From Protofrankia sp963555915 (GTDB lineage Bacteria; Actinomycetota; Actinomycetes; Frankiales; Frankiaceae), in the NCBI RefSeq assembly GCF_963555915.1, contig NZ_CAUVXL010000069.1, positions 1 to 31,368 of the forward strand: a stretch of DNA of 31,368 nt. Direction: 5' to 3'. Position numbers and translations under genes: made by a program. Every line of letters starts with the position of its first letter. The first letter of the stretch is position 1. Below the pieces are notes generated by a model. It was not told the origin of the DNA and made no database searches. It was given only the letters and a program-made list of their open reading frames with translations. Below, in pieces: positions 1 to 6,377 of this stretch.

Positions 1-1102
1 ACAGGTGTACAGCGAGATCTATCGTCCCGGCCGGAAGCGCGAACACTGGATCGTCGGCGGTCAGGGGTACGGGCATGGCCGCCCGGTAGGCGGGATCGGA
101 GAGGGTAACCAGCCGGGCAAGTACAGCTGACTTCCCTGACCCCGGCCCTCCCGTCACGACCCGCAGCGGATCTACCCGTTCCGGCGGCGCGCACAACCAG
201 CCGACCAACTCACCTAACGCCCGCCGTCGCCCCGTGAAGAACCAGCCTGGCCGTGCCGCACGCTCTACCCCCCTCGCCCGCGGGTCCCAATGCGACCGCC
301 ACGCCTGGTCGGCCGATGCCCGACCGCCGCGGACCAGCACAGGCGGCGGTGGCAGGACTGGCAGCTGGCCGGGTCTGGTCACGCCCAGCTGTTGCCACCA
401 CTGCGCTGCCGCCGGGAGCCCTGCCAACGCCGTGATGGGGGTGACGGTCAGCGCCGACTCTCCCTCCGGCCGGTGATGCTCGACGACGACCCCAACCGCC
501 AGCTCCCCGACATGCAGATCTGAAACGAAGACCACCGCGCCAGACATGCCCTGCCACTCCGAGCCGGCGAGCGAGCCATCTGGCAATGGCCGAGGGGTGT
601 CGTTTACCTGCAATGCCAACAAACCCGCGCGTAGCTTGCCTCCAGGCAGAATATGTCCGTGTATGTGCCAGGTATCCCTGCGACTGCCTTCCTCCAAAAC
701 GGGATCGGCCTCGCCGAACTGGGGGAAACCGACCGCCCAGCAGCCTTCGACCGTCGCCGAGCTGTCCCGATCCACCCGCGCGAAGGCCGCGGGAGGAAGC
801 ACTTCAGTAAAATCGGAGTCAACGATCTTCAGTAGCGCCAAATCAATTTCCGAATCCCGGTCGCAGACGAGCAGCACGTCCGCGGCATATTCTGTTCCCG
901 GGACCGTGCGCACTAGTACCCGTTCGTCATCGCCGAGTCCCTGGCGATGATCTACAACATGCGCAGCGGTAAGTACTAGCTGACCGCCTATGAGGTAGCC
1001 TGAGCCGGCTACCCAGCGGTCGACCGACGGTGGCACGGATGGGCCGCGGTCGTAGAGAACCTCCACCGCCCGGCCAGGTCCATTTTTAGGAGTGATAGTC
1101 AT
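1..1102 (-). CDS. Trypsin-like serine protease fused to P-loop NTPase (partial)
   Basis: The reading frame is open from an ATG at 1102 through the left window edge (367 codons seen), so the C-terminus is missing. Residues about 20-200 form a trypsin-like fold with a full triad: His48 in LTAAHVV, Asp87 in EIDLALL and Ser187 in GMSGAVV. After a proline-rich linker comes a P-loop NTPase: a GRRRALGELVGWL lead-in, then a Walker A GGPGSGKS near residues 316-323. This protease-NTPase order is typical of the actinobacterial NTP-dependent conflict proteins described by the Aravind group; such proteins often end in WD40 or TPR repeats, which cannot be seen here. The Trypco2 gene lies 14 bp upstream on the same strand, which supports the assignment. 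A likely role is cleavage of a partner protein after the NTPase senses invasion; that is inference. The family call is firm and the function is not. Confidence 0.85.
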   Translation of the reverse strand, partial: MTITPKNGPGRAVEVLYDRGPSVPPSVDRWVAGSGYLIGGQLVLTAAHVVDHRQGLGDDERVLVRTVPGTEYAADVLLVCDRDSEIDLALLKIVDSDFTEVLPPAAFARVDRDSSATVEGCWAVGFPQFGEADPVLEEGSRRDTWHIHGHILPGGKLRAGLLALQVNDTPRPLPDGSLAGSEWQGMSGAVVFVSDLHVGELAVGVVVEHHRPEGESALTVTPITALAGLPAAAQWWQQLGVTRPGQLPVLPPPPVLVRGGRASADQAWRSHWDPRARGVERAARPGWFFTGRRRALGELVGWLCAPPERVDPLRVVTGGPGSGKSAVLARLVTLSDPAYRAAMPVPLTADDPVFALPAGTIDLAVHL

Positions 1103-1116
1103 GAAACCGCATCGAG

Positions 1117-1419
1117 TCAGGGCTTCTTCGCGGAACGACGGTGAATCTTGACGGGGTTGCCATCCTGATCCACTGGCGCGCCGAGCGTTACAGCGACCTT
1201 TTGGATCTCTTCGCGAGCATAGCCGACCGAGCCACCCAGCTCCACGACCCAGAACTTGATTCCCGCCTTGCCGTCACCGGTTTTGGTCACCGCTACGTGG
1301 AATTCCAGCTGAACCTCAGTCACGGGGAACTGGAATCCCGAACCCGCTCCAGCCGCTGTCGCCTGAGCCAACTCGGCCCTCAGAGCGTCCACCGTCTCGG
1401 CAAGTCCCAGCCGGTCCAC
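1117..1419 (-). CDS. Trypco2 (trypsin-co-occurring domain 2) protein
   Basis: A small protein of about 100 residues. It begins VDRLGLAETVDALRAEL and continues with a beta-rich segment (FPVTEVQLEFHVAVTKTG, then KFWVVELGG), which matches the Trypco2 family as I know it: an N-terminal helix 'GLA-x-x-x-x-LR-x-EL' followed by a strand-rich core. The GTG at 1419 was chosen because the helix starts there and GGGGACAA lies just upstream; the adjacent GTG at 1422 is equally possible. The frame stays open to 1731, but that upstream part does not look like protein. The stop is 14 bp before the trypsin-NTPase ATG, so the two genes form an operon. Trypco2 proteins are thought to be adaptors or substrates of the neighbouring protease. 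That role is family knowledge, not visible in the sequence. Confidence 0.8.
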   Translation of the reverse strand: MDRLGLAETVDALRAELAQATAAGAGSGFQFPVTEVQLEFHVAVTKTGDGKAGIKFWVVELGGSVGYAREEIQKVAVTLGAPVDQDGNPVKIHRRSAKKP

Positions 1420-1852
1420 CACTTGTCCCCACCATTCGTCATCGACCCGGCCCACGACACCGTCCGGGTAGCGCTGATCATAGTAAGTTCTACAGGGCCT
1501 GTCCGCATTGGGGGGTGTCGGGCATCCGGACGCTGAATGAGCTGGGCAGCCATGGCGCTCTGCGCCTCGGCGCTCCCGTGAGGGACGAAGTCGATTGACA
1601 GCCGGAGAATCGTAGCGTGCGGCGCGGTCGAGACACGCAGCGTAACCGCACTCTTGCGGCGCACCGGTGGCGGTCACGACGAGCACGACCGGGTCCGGGC
1701 CGGCGGCCCGCCTGCAGGCCGGTGGTGGCACGGCGGGCCACCGTTGGCCGCCCGGCTGGTGGCGGACACGGCCCCGCCACCAGGGGTCCCGATCTCAAGG
1801 CCTCGGGCGGAGGGCTCACTCCTCGTCGTCGGTGCCGTCGGGTGCGTCCGGG
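1420..1852. other. Intergenic stretch, no gene supported
   Basis: Open frames exist on both strands, but they overlap each other and show no family motif. The segment lies between the Trypco2 gene and the truncated IS21 gene, and probably holds the operon promoter plus IS debris. Confidence 0.5.
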
Positions 1853-2346
1853 TCACGTAGCAGCCGCCTGCTGCCGCCCAGGTCCGTCGGGTACGGTCCA
1901 CCGGACCACGACATCATCGAAGTCGGCCTCTGCCTCGGCGCCGGGCCGGTGGGTCTGCAGTACGGACACCTCGACCGGCCCCCGGCCCGCCTCGACCCGG
2001 AACTGCAGCCGGCGGACCGCGACGTAGCCGCGCACCACCTGGTACGACACGCCGATCATCCCGTGCTCGTCGCGGAGCCGGTCGGCGATCCGCTTCACCG
2101 GGTGCCGCTGCTTGCGGGGCGCGTCCAGGTCCGCCAGCAAGATCCCATCGATAATCAACCATAGGGATCGATCATCGAGGACCGCAGCAAGAGTTTCTTG
2201 CGCTCCGCAGGCCACGCCGAAGACAGCGCCTTCAGGACCATCCGGCGACCGACCCCGCACTTGCGCTCGAGTACTCGCCCGGACAACCCCGCCCGCGCAT
2301 CACGACGGATCGCGGCGTACAGCTCGACCCTCGAGGGTGCGGGCAT
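1853..2346 (-). pseudogene. IS21-family transposase (IstA) fragment, frameshifted and truncated
   Basis: The N-terminus reads MPAPSRVELYAAIRRDARAG, then GRVLERKCGVGRRMVLKAL (helix-turn-helix) and SAWPAERKKL. In another frame it continues with DGILLADLDAPRKQRHPVKR, RIADRLRDEHG, SYQVVRGYVAVRR and THRPGAEAEADFDDV. This is the order seen in actinobacterial IS21 IstA proteins, so one frameshift lies near 2155-2165. The similarity ends at the start of the catalytic DDE domain, so the rest of IstA and all of IstB are lost. The start at 2346 is chosen because GGAGG precedes the ATG at the right distance. It is a dead remnant on the same strand as the conflict operon. Confidence 0.8.
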
Positions 2347-2386
2347 CGACGCTGCCTCCAGAGCGCCCTCATGCGCTCCCACCACC

Positions 2387-2452
2387 GGTGCGGTCACGAT
2401 TCACCGACATCCACTTCCCCCAGCCACAGGTGCGGTCAGAGCTGACCGATAT
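2387..2452. repeat. Tandem end-repeats of the IS21 remnant (42-bp period)
   Basis: GGTGCGGTCA occurs at 2387-2396 and 2429-2438. ACCGACAT (2403-2410) and ACCGATAT (2445-2452) recur at the same 42-bp spacing. IS21-family ends are known to carry multiple transposase-binding repeats, and the position just upstream of the istA start fits the element's left end. Confidence 0.6.
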
Positions 2453-2835
2453 TCGCGGCCGCTTCTCACCGGCAGAGCCAGCCGATGCGTGACGACACCC
2501 GCAACGACCGGGGCCACGACGGTTGGGGATGTTCCGAGCGCATCGCCGAGCGCACAGCATGCATGCCCAACCCGGTTGGCAGTCGGCGCCGTTACATTGA
2601 GCCCCCATCCGTTGCGATCATCACCGAAACGCTTCCGGCGATGTGCCTCAGGGACCTTAAGATCGACTCAGGAGGAAGCGCGATCGGGCCGTCGGGATCC
2701 CGCCCCGCAGGCAGATTTGCGGCAAAGAATGCTTGTCCCGTGCCACCGTAACAGTGCCGGACGCCACGAACATCACACATCCGCCACCGGGCCCGGGTGG
2801 AGCCGCCCTGTTGATCGGTAGAGTGCAGGATCGGG
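2453..2835. other. Intergenic stretch, no gene supported
   Basis: Only short overlapping open frames without recognisable motifs are seen on either strand. No RNA gene or repeat was found here. Confidence 0.5.
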
Positions 2836-3249
2836 TCAGTGCAGCGAGGGTGCGTATGAAATTCCGATGATCAAGCCCTCGGGTGAAAGCAAGCGCGCCA
2901 CCGTCTGACCCCACGGTTCGAGGCGAGCCTCGTGCAGCAGCGGAAATCCACCGTCGGCGAGTTCGGCCGCGGCTGGACCGACGGCGTCGGCGTCGGCTAC
3001 CTCGAATTCGATGCTGGCCTGCGGAACAGGGTGCTCGCCGGGCCAGTCGGGGGTGCCGAAGCACGCCTGCGCCGCCTGCGTTAGGGGCCAGACGCCGAAG
3101 TGCTTGCTACCGGCGATCTGCTCGCTGTGGTAATAGTCGTCGTCTTCGCCATGGTCCAGCGGTAGTCCGAGCGCGTCGACATACAGCCGGCGGCTGGCAG
3201 CAGGATCGGCGGTGATCGCGGCGATGCTGGCGATGAACTGGATCTGCAT
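2836..3249 (-). CDS. VOC (glyoxalase/bleomycin-resistance) superfamily protein
   Basis: A 137-residue protein in one vicinal-oxygen-chelate module pair. The opening MQIQFIASIAAITADP leads into RRLYVDALGLPL, the usual first beta-alpha-beta unit. The second half has EHPVPQASIEFEVADAD, then a helix, then a closing RLLSPEGLIIGISYAPS strand typical of VOC C-termini. The start at 3249 was chosen over 3264 because GGGAG sits upstream of the internal ATG. The metal-binding positions are not obvious, so substrate and activity cannot be named; such proteins range from dioxygenases to antibiotic-binding proteins. It stands alone, with no co-directional partner close enough for an operon. Confidence 0.75.
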   Translation of the reverse strand: MQIQFIASIAAITADPAASRRLYVDALGLPLDHGEDDDYYHSEQIAGSKHFGVWPLTQAAQACFGTPDWPGEHPVPQASIEFEVADADAVGPAAAELADGGFPLLHEARLEPWGQTVARLLSPEGLIIGISYAPSLH

Positions 3250-3382
3250 GAACACTCCCGTCATGGATGCGGCCGTTCGGCCTATCGTTCGCCCCGACTG
3301 CGGGTGCTGTCGTCTCAGCCCTCACTGTGTCGCAAGGCGAACCCTCAACGGACGGTCGCCGGTGCGGGCCGGCTGAATTTCA

Positions 3383-3408
3383 CCGGCTGGGTGGGCGCAC
3401 CCAGCCGG
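3383..3408. repeat. Perfect 11-bp hairpin in a gene-free stretch (3265-3669)
   Basis: CCGGCTGGGTG (3383-3393) and CACCCAGCCGG (3398-3408) pair perfectly around a 4-nt loop. AAATCCCAGC (3423-3432) is also inverted as GCTGGGATTT (3525-3534). No T-run follows the hairpin. The roughly 400 bp between the VOC gene and the PIN gene hold no supported gene; the repeats suggest a palindromic or MITE-like element. Confidence 0.5.
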
Positions 3409-3669
3409 GCGCGGAGTCGGCGAAATCCCAGCCGGGTCCGGTAGGGGCTGACCACCGCGCTGGGCTCGGACCTTCCGCCGCACGATGACCTGTGGGGCTC
3501 CAAAAAACCCGATCCTGGCCGTGAGCTGGGATTTTGTGACAGGTCGTGGCCGTCGGATTCGCCGTCAGGTGGCGCCCTCGTCCGTGGGTTTCAGGTAGGT
3601 GCTCAACCGGTCACCGCGATTGATATGGACGGCCATGGCCGTGTGGCGACGGTGCGGGGCTGTCATCCG

Positions 3670-4056
3670 CTACACCTTGATGATCGCGCATGGTCGGGCG
3701 TTCGAGAGGTACCCGGCCAGATTTTGAAGATCACCCGAGTCGGATGTGTACACCACCCCACCATCGCGGGCGGCCAACAGAACGACGATCGCGTCGACCC
3801 CGTCACCGGTGCCGGAACGGTCCAACAGTTCCCCGACCGCGCGCGCTGTCATGTGGTCGACCGGTTCGACCACACAGCCACGGAGCAGCCGCGTCAGGCG
3901 CTCCTGTCGTGCTCCATCCCGCCAGACCTGCCAGACGACCGGCGCCGGAACCACGGGGATAACACCGCCGGCCAACGCCGTCATGTGGCGGGCCCACATG
4001 CGTTCGTCGTCACGTTCGCCGGCGACCAGGGCACCGGCGTCATAGAGCAGGTTCAC
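3670..4056 (-). CDS. PIN-domain toxin, VapC-type
   Basis: A 128-residue protein with PIN-fold layout. It starts MNLLYDAGALVAGERDD (acidic Asp6). Mid-protein it has GDGVDAIVVLLAARDG (Asp88), then VYTSDSGDLQNLA (Asp106, Asp109). PIN domains are Mg-dependent ribonucleases, and VapC toxins usually cut tRNA or rRNA. The second acidic residue of classical VapC (near position 42) is replaced by the VVWQVWR segment, as I recall for an actinobacterial subgroup. The ATG at 4056 overlaps the antitoxin stop by 4 bp (ATGA), so the pair is translationally coupled with the antitoxin first, the standard order. The PIN call is firm; the exact RNA target is unknown. Confidence 0.85.
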   Translation of the reverse strand: MNLLYDAGALVAGERDDERMWARHMTALAGGVIPVVPAPVVWQVWRDGARQERLTRLLRGCVVEPVDHMTARAVGELLDRSGTGDGVDAIVVLLAARDGGVVYTSDSGDLQNLAGYLSNARPCAIIKV

Positions 4057-4319
4057 GCGGTTCGGCGCGGAAGTACGCCGGCGTCTTCCAGCTCACGTTG
4101 AGCCTCGTCGAGGATGCTCTGCGACAGCGGGCCATGTTCGGCCTCCCACTCGCGGGCGGCTGCCAGACCGTCCGCAATGACCGCCTGCCGGTCGAGTCGC
4201 TCCACGATCGCTTCGCGTACCCACGCGGACAGCGACGTCCCCGCGGTGCGGGCGGCGTCTTCGGCACGGGCACGGAGAGCATCACCGAGGTACAGCGGAG
4301 TCGATATCGTTCTGCCCAT
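4053..4319 (-). CDS. Ribbon-helix-helix antitoxin of the PIN toxin
   Basis: An 88-residue protein: MGRTISTPLYLGDALRARAE, then RTAGTSLSAWVREAIVERL, the ribbon-helix-helix pattern (a short strand, then two helices with a turn at AGTS). The C-terminal half (EWEAEHGPLSQSILDEAQREL) would wrap the toxin. The ATG at 4319 is preferred over the far longer open frame (to 4745) because the fold begins there. TATGCT (AGCATA on the plus strand, 4327-4332) lies 7 nt before the ATG, which would give a leaderless mRNA. The gene is followed by the toxin with a 4-bp overlap. RHH antitoxins repress their own promoter, and repeats suitable for that lie just upstream. Confidence 0.85.
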   Translation of the reverse strand: MGRTISTPLYLGDALRARAEDAARTAGTSLSAWVREAIVERLDRQAVIADGLAAAREWEAEHGPLSQSILDEAQRELEDAGVLPRRTA

Positions 4320-4326
4320 GCCTGCC

Positions 4327-4357
4327 AGCATACCCCGATGCGAATCGCATGCGAATC
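4327..4357 (-). promoter_or_regulatory. Promoter and operator-like repeats of the VapBC pair
   Basis: On the minus strand TTCGCA (4350-4355) and TATGCT (4327-4332) are spaced by 17 bp and sit just ahead of the antitoxin ATG. The same stretch carries a direct repeat ATGCGAATC (4338-4346 and 4349-4357, 11-bp period) around the palindrome TCGCATGCGA. That is one helical turn between repeats, as RHH dimers prefer. It also covers the start of the divergent RHH ORF. Confidence 0.5.
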
Positions 4358-4508
4358 TAATCCATTGAGGCCGGGCACTGCGGACGCGGTACCGGTGCGG
4401 CTGGACCCGGAACTGCGGGCAGTGCTCGCCGCCCGGGCAGCTGCCGAGCACACGAACGCCAGCGACGTCATTCGTCAGGCTCTCCGGGCGTGGCTCGACG
4501 TCGCGTAG
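4338..4508 (+). CDS. Small ribbon-helix-helix (CopG/Arc-like) protein, divergent from VapBC
   Basis: Fifty-six residues: after a short lead, PVRLDPELRAVLAARA forms the strand and first helix, and EHTNASDVIRQALRAWLDVA gives the turn and second helix. This is a minimal RHH DNA-binding unit without a toxin-binding tail. The ATG at 4338 lies inside the repeats of the neighbouring antitoxin promoter, so expression of both genes may share one operator. No toxin follows on the plus strand before the tRNA-derived site at 4767. It could be an orphan antitoxin, a regulator left by a lost module, or a 5'-truncated gene, since no clear ribosome binding site precedes the ATG. Confidence 0.5.
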   Translation: MRIACESNPLRPGTADAVPVRLDPELRAVLAARAAAEHTNASDVIRQALRAWLDVA

Positions 4509-4766
4509 GCGCCGACGTCCCACAGGGGTGCGGGGAACGACACCGACGATCGGAGCCGCACTGCTGGGATTCATCGAATACTGCGGGTGACGTATGTGAT
4601 CGTCTTCTATCCGGAAAAACGATGGGTACTGTGGGCTCATTGCGGGTGCGGACGTTGCGAACCCGACCGGCAGCACCCGGCACTCTCGGGCATCCGCAAT
4701 TGCCCTGGCCTGCACATTCGGGCATTCTCGGGTTCGGGCGGACATGTTCCGGCAGGTATTCCAACG
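4509..4766. other. Gene-free stretch next to an attachment-like site
   Basis: No integrase or other family motif was found on either strand. GGGCTCATTGCGGG near 4637 resembles GGGCTCAATGCGGG near 4883, on the far side of the tRNA fragment, so short related repeats bracket it. Confidence 0.4.
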
Positions 4767-4811
4767 TTCTTTTAATCTGCGGGTTCAGGGTTCGAGCCCC
4801 TGGCGGCCCAC
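4767..4811 (+). other. tRNA-Lys(TTT) 3' fragment, attachment-site-like
   Basis: The bases run from the anticodon loop to the 3' end of a tRNA: loop CTTTTAA (4769-4775, anticodon TTT at 4771-4773), 3' stem strand TCTGC, T-arm CAGGG-TTCGAGC-CCCTG (4786-4802), acceptor strand GCGGCCC (4803-4809) and discriminator A. The 5' half is absent: the bases before 4769 cannot pair with TCTGC, and no GGGCCGC acceptor strand is present. Integrases of the tyrosine family commonly recombine in tRNA 3' halves and leave exactly such a copy, so this is probably one end of an integrated element. No integrase gene is seen nearby. Confidence 0.7.
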
Positions 4812-4902
4812 ATCCGATCATGGTTGTGACCTGCTGTGATCTCGCTTTCTTGATCCCCCCTGGAAGATCCTCTGGGGGTTATGGGCTCAATGCGGGCTCA
4901 AA

Positions 4903-4935
4903 CCGCACGATCTTGTTCGTCGGGTGATCGTGCGG
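4903..4935. repeat. Perfect 10-bp hairpin flanked by GGGCTCAA repeats
   Basis: CCGCACGATC (4903-4912) pairs with GATCGTGCGG (4926-4935) across a 13-nt loop, and GGGCTCAA lies on each side. There is no T-run. It may be an arm site of the adjacent attachment region or a terminator; neither can be decided from sequence. Confidence 0.45.
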
Positions 4936-5056
4936 GCTCAACACCTTGATCCATTTTGTGACGTTGCGTGCCTGACCATGAGGTAGCTCACGATCGGACT
5001 GGATTCGCCCTGGGCGACGTGTCGAAGTGGTGCCGGCTGTGGACGCTGTGCAGCCT

Positions 5057-5555
5057 TTACCTGTCCATAGCGCCAGGCACACCAGTTGGGCCGTACGCCT
5101 TACCAGTCGGCTTCGTCCGGGAAATGGAGGCGATCTCCAGACGCGTGCCCATCCCCTGCAGCGACGTCGCCGTGTGCAGCAGCGAGACCTTCGCGAAAGC
5201 GAACAGAGAGTCGGGAGTCAGCGGCACCCCGTCCTTGAGGACGGATGCCGTAAACAAGGGTCGGTGAGCTGAACGACGTGTCCAGAGGGTGGCCGGGAGC
5301 CAGTTCGTCGAGCTTGGCGAGGAACTTCTCACGGGCTCCCAGGTCGTAGCGCAGGGTTTCGATGGCGACACGGCCCTGCGCGAAGAGGTGGTTCAGCGGG
5401 GCGGTCCCGTCGGCCTTCTTGACGCAGATGAGCTGGCCGGCGGGCCCGAGCGCGTCGGCGATTTCGAGGCCACCTCCGCGCAGACGCCTGGTGCGCACGG
5501 TGTCCTTGTCGAGCAGCACGTACCCGTCCTGGGCTGCGATCTGCCTGTTGTAGGG
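5057..5555 (-). pseudogene. TIGR04141/DUF6119 family gene, C-terminal remnant
   Basis: Two frames together give the end of a TIGR04141 (sporadically distributed, DUF6119) protein. The first has PYNRQIAAQDGYVLLDKD, RLRGGGLEIADALGP, LICVKKADGTAPLNHLFAQG and ETLRYDLGAREKF. After a frameshift near 5250 it continues with DGVPLTPDSLFAFAKVSLL and ATSLQGMGTRLEIASI. The N-terminal part (several hundred residues in intact members) is missing; the homology stops at about 5555, where an IS5 fragment begins. The family is patchily distributed and, to my knowledge, often found among defence genes, but its function is not established. The long open frame from 5651 is a chimera of antisense transposase and this gene. 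Confidence 0.7.
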
Positions 5556-5564
5556 TTCGGAGTG

Positions 5565-6078
5565 TCGGTTCCCACGGCACACCGCCGCTTCCAGGCCTGG
5601 ACCCGAGCGAGGGTCTGGTCGCGGCTGCACCAGGAGATCCGGGACGTCCACGGCGGCGCCGGTGGGGTCGACTGGTCGTCGGTGATCGTGGACGCAGCCA
5701 GCCTGCGCGCGAAAAAAGGGGATCCCTGACCGGTCCAGACCCGGTCGACCGCGGCAAGAAGGGCTCGAAGATCCATGTCCTGGCCGACGCGGCCGGGCTG
5801 CCGCTGGTCGTCGCGGTCTCGGGGGCGAACCTCAACGACAACCAGGTCCTCATCCCGCTGGTCGCCAGCATCCCGGCGATCCGTTCCCACGCGGCCCCCC
5901 GCAGACGGCGGCCGGACAGGCTGTACGCCGACAAGGGCTGCGACTTCCCGGACCTGCGCCGTTTCCTGCGCCGCCGGCACATCACCCCACGCATAGCCCG
6001 CCGCGGCATCGAGCGCGCCGACCGCCTCGGCCGACACAGGTGGAAGATCGAACGCACGATCGCCTGGCTCGGCGTTCA
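5565..6078 (+). mobile_element. IS5-family transposase fragment
   Basis: The first frame reads SVPTAHRRFQAWTRARVW, DVHGGAGGVDWSSVIVDAAS and LRAKKGDP-stop. A frame shifted by -1 continues GSLTGPDPVDRGKKGSKIHV, ADAAGLPLVVAVSGANLND, RLYADKGCDFPDL, RIARRGIERADRLGRHRWK and IERTIAWL. These are the DDE-domain blocks of IS5-type transposases: D in DWSSVIVDAAS, D in YADKG and E in WKIER. The change of frame falls on AAAAAAGGGG at 5711-5720, a classic slippery site, so it may be programmed frameshifting rather than damage. Both ends are lost: the N-terminal block is missing and the C-terminus runs into unrelated sequence after 6078. The element cannot transpose by itself. Confidence 0.75.
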
Positions 6079-6129
6079 CTGGGCATCATCCCTGGTCGGC
6101 GGTCAGCCTCACCTATCCCGCGATCCGCG

Positions 6130-6362
6130 TATCGCGACGGCGACCTCGTCGCGCTCGTCGAGCGGGCCGGGACGGCCATCGGCGAGGCGCAGGTCGCCGA
6201 TGTGCCGGTCCGCTGCGAGCCCCAGCGCGGGCGAGATCCACTACCCCGCGGTACCCCACGCGCTCGCGCGGATGGGGTACCGCAGCACCATTGGCCTGGA
6301 GGGGTACGCCGCCGGGGACGACCTCGATGCGCTGGAGGCATCCGCGCGGCCTTCACCGTCTG
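6130..6362 (+). pseudogene. Hydroxypyruvate-isomerase-like TIM barrel, 3' remnant
   Basis: Broken pieces in different frames match the end of the intact isomerase at 19788-20570: YRDGDLVALVERAG and EAQVADVPVRCEP in one frame, GEIHYPAVPHALARMGY, TIGLEGYAAGDDLDALE in the next, then IRAAFTV. The intact gene has EIQVADVPGRQEPGTGEINY and ERFRSAF at the same places. At least two frameshifts and loss of the 5' two thirds make it non-functional. It starts 50 bp after the IS5 fragment, so insertion of that element may have destroyed it. The gene runs convergent to the ABC transporter. Confidence 0.7.
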
Positions 6363-6377
6363 CTCGCGCTGGACCGG

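Noticed and set aside
4767..4811. A functional tRNA-Lys gene
   Set aside because: The 5' half is missing: no acceptor partner strand, no D-arm and no pairing partner for TCTGC.
5289..5729. A 146-codon plus-strand open frame that looks like one protein
   Set aside because: Its first two thirds are the antisense of the TIGR04141 remnant; only the last 54 residues (IS5 transposase) are real homology.
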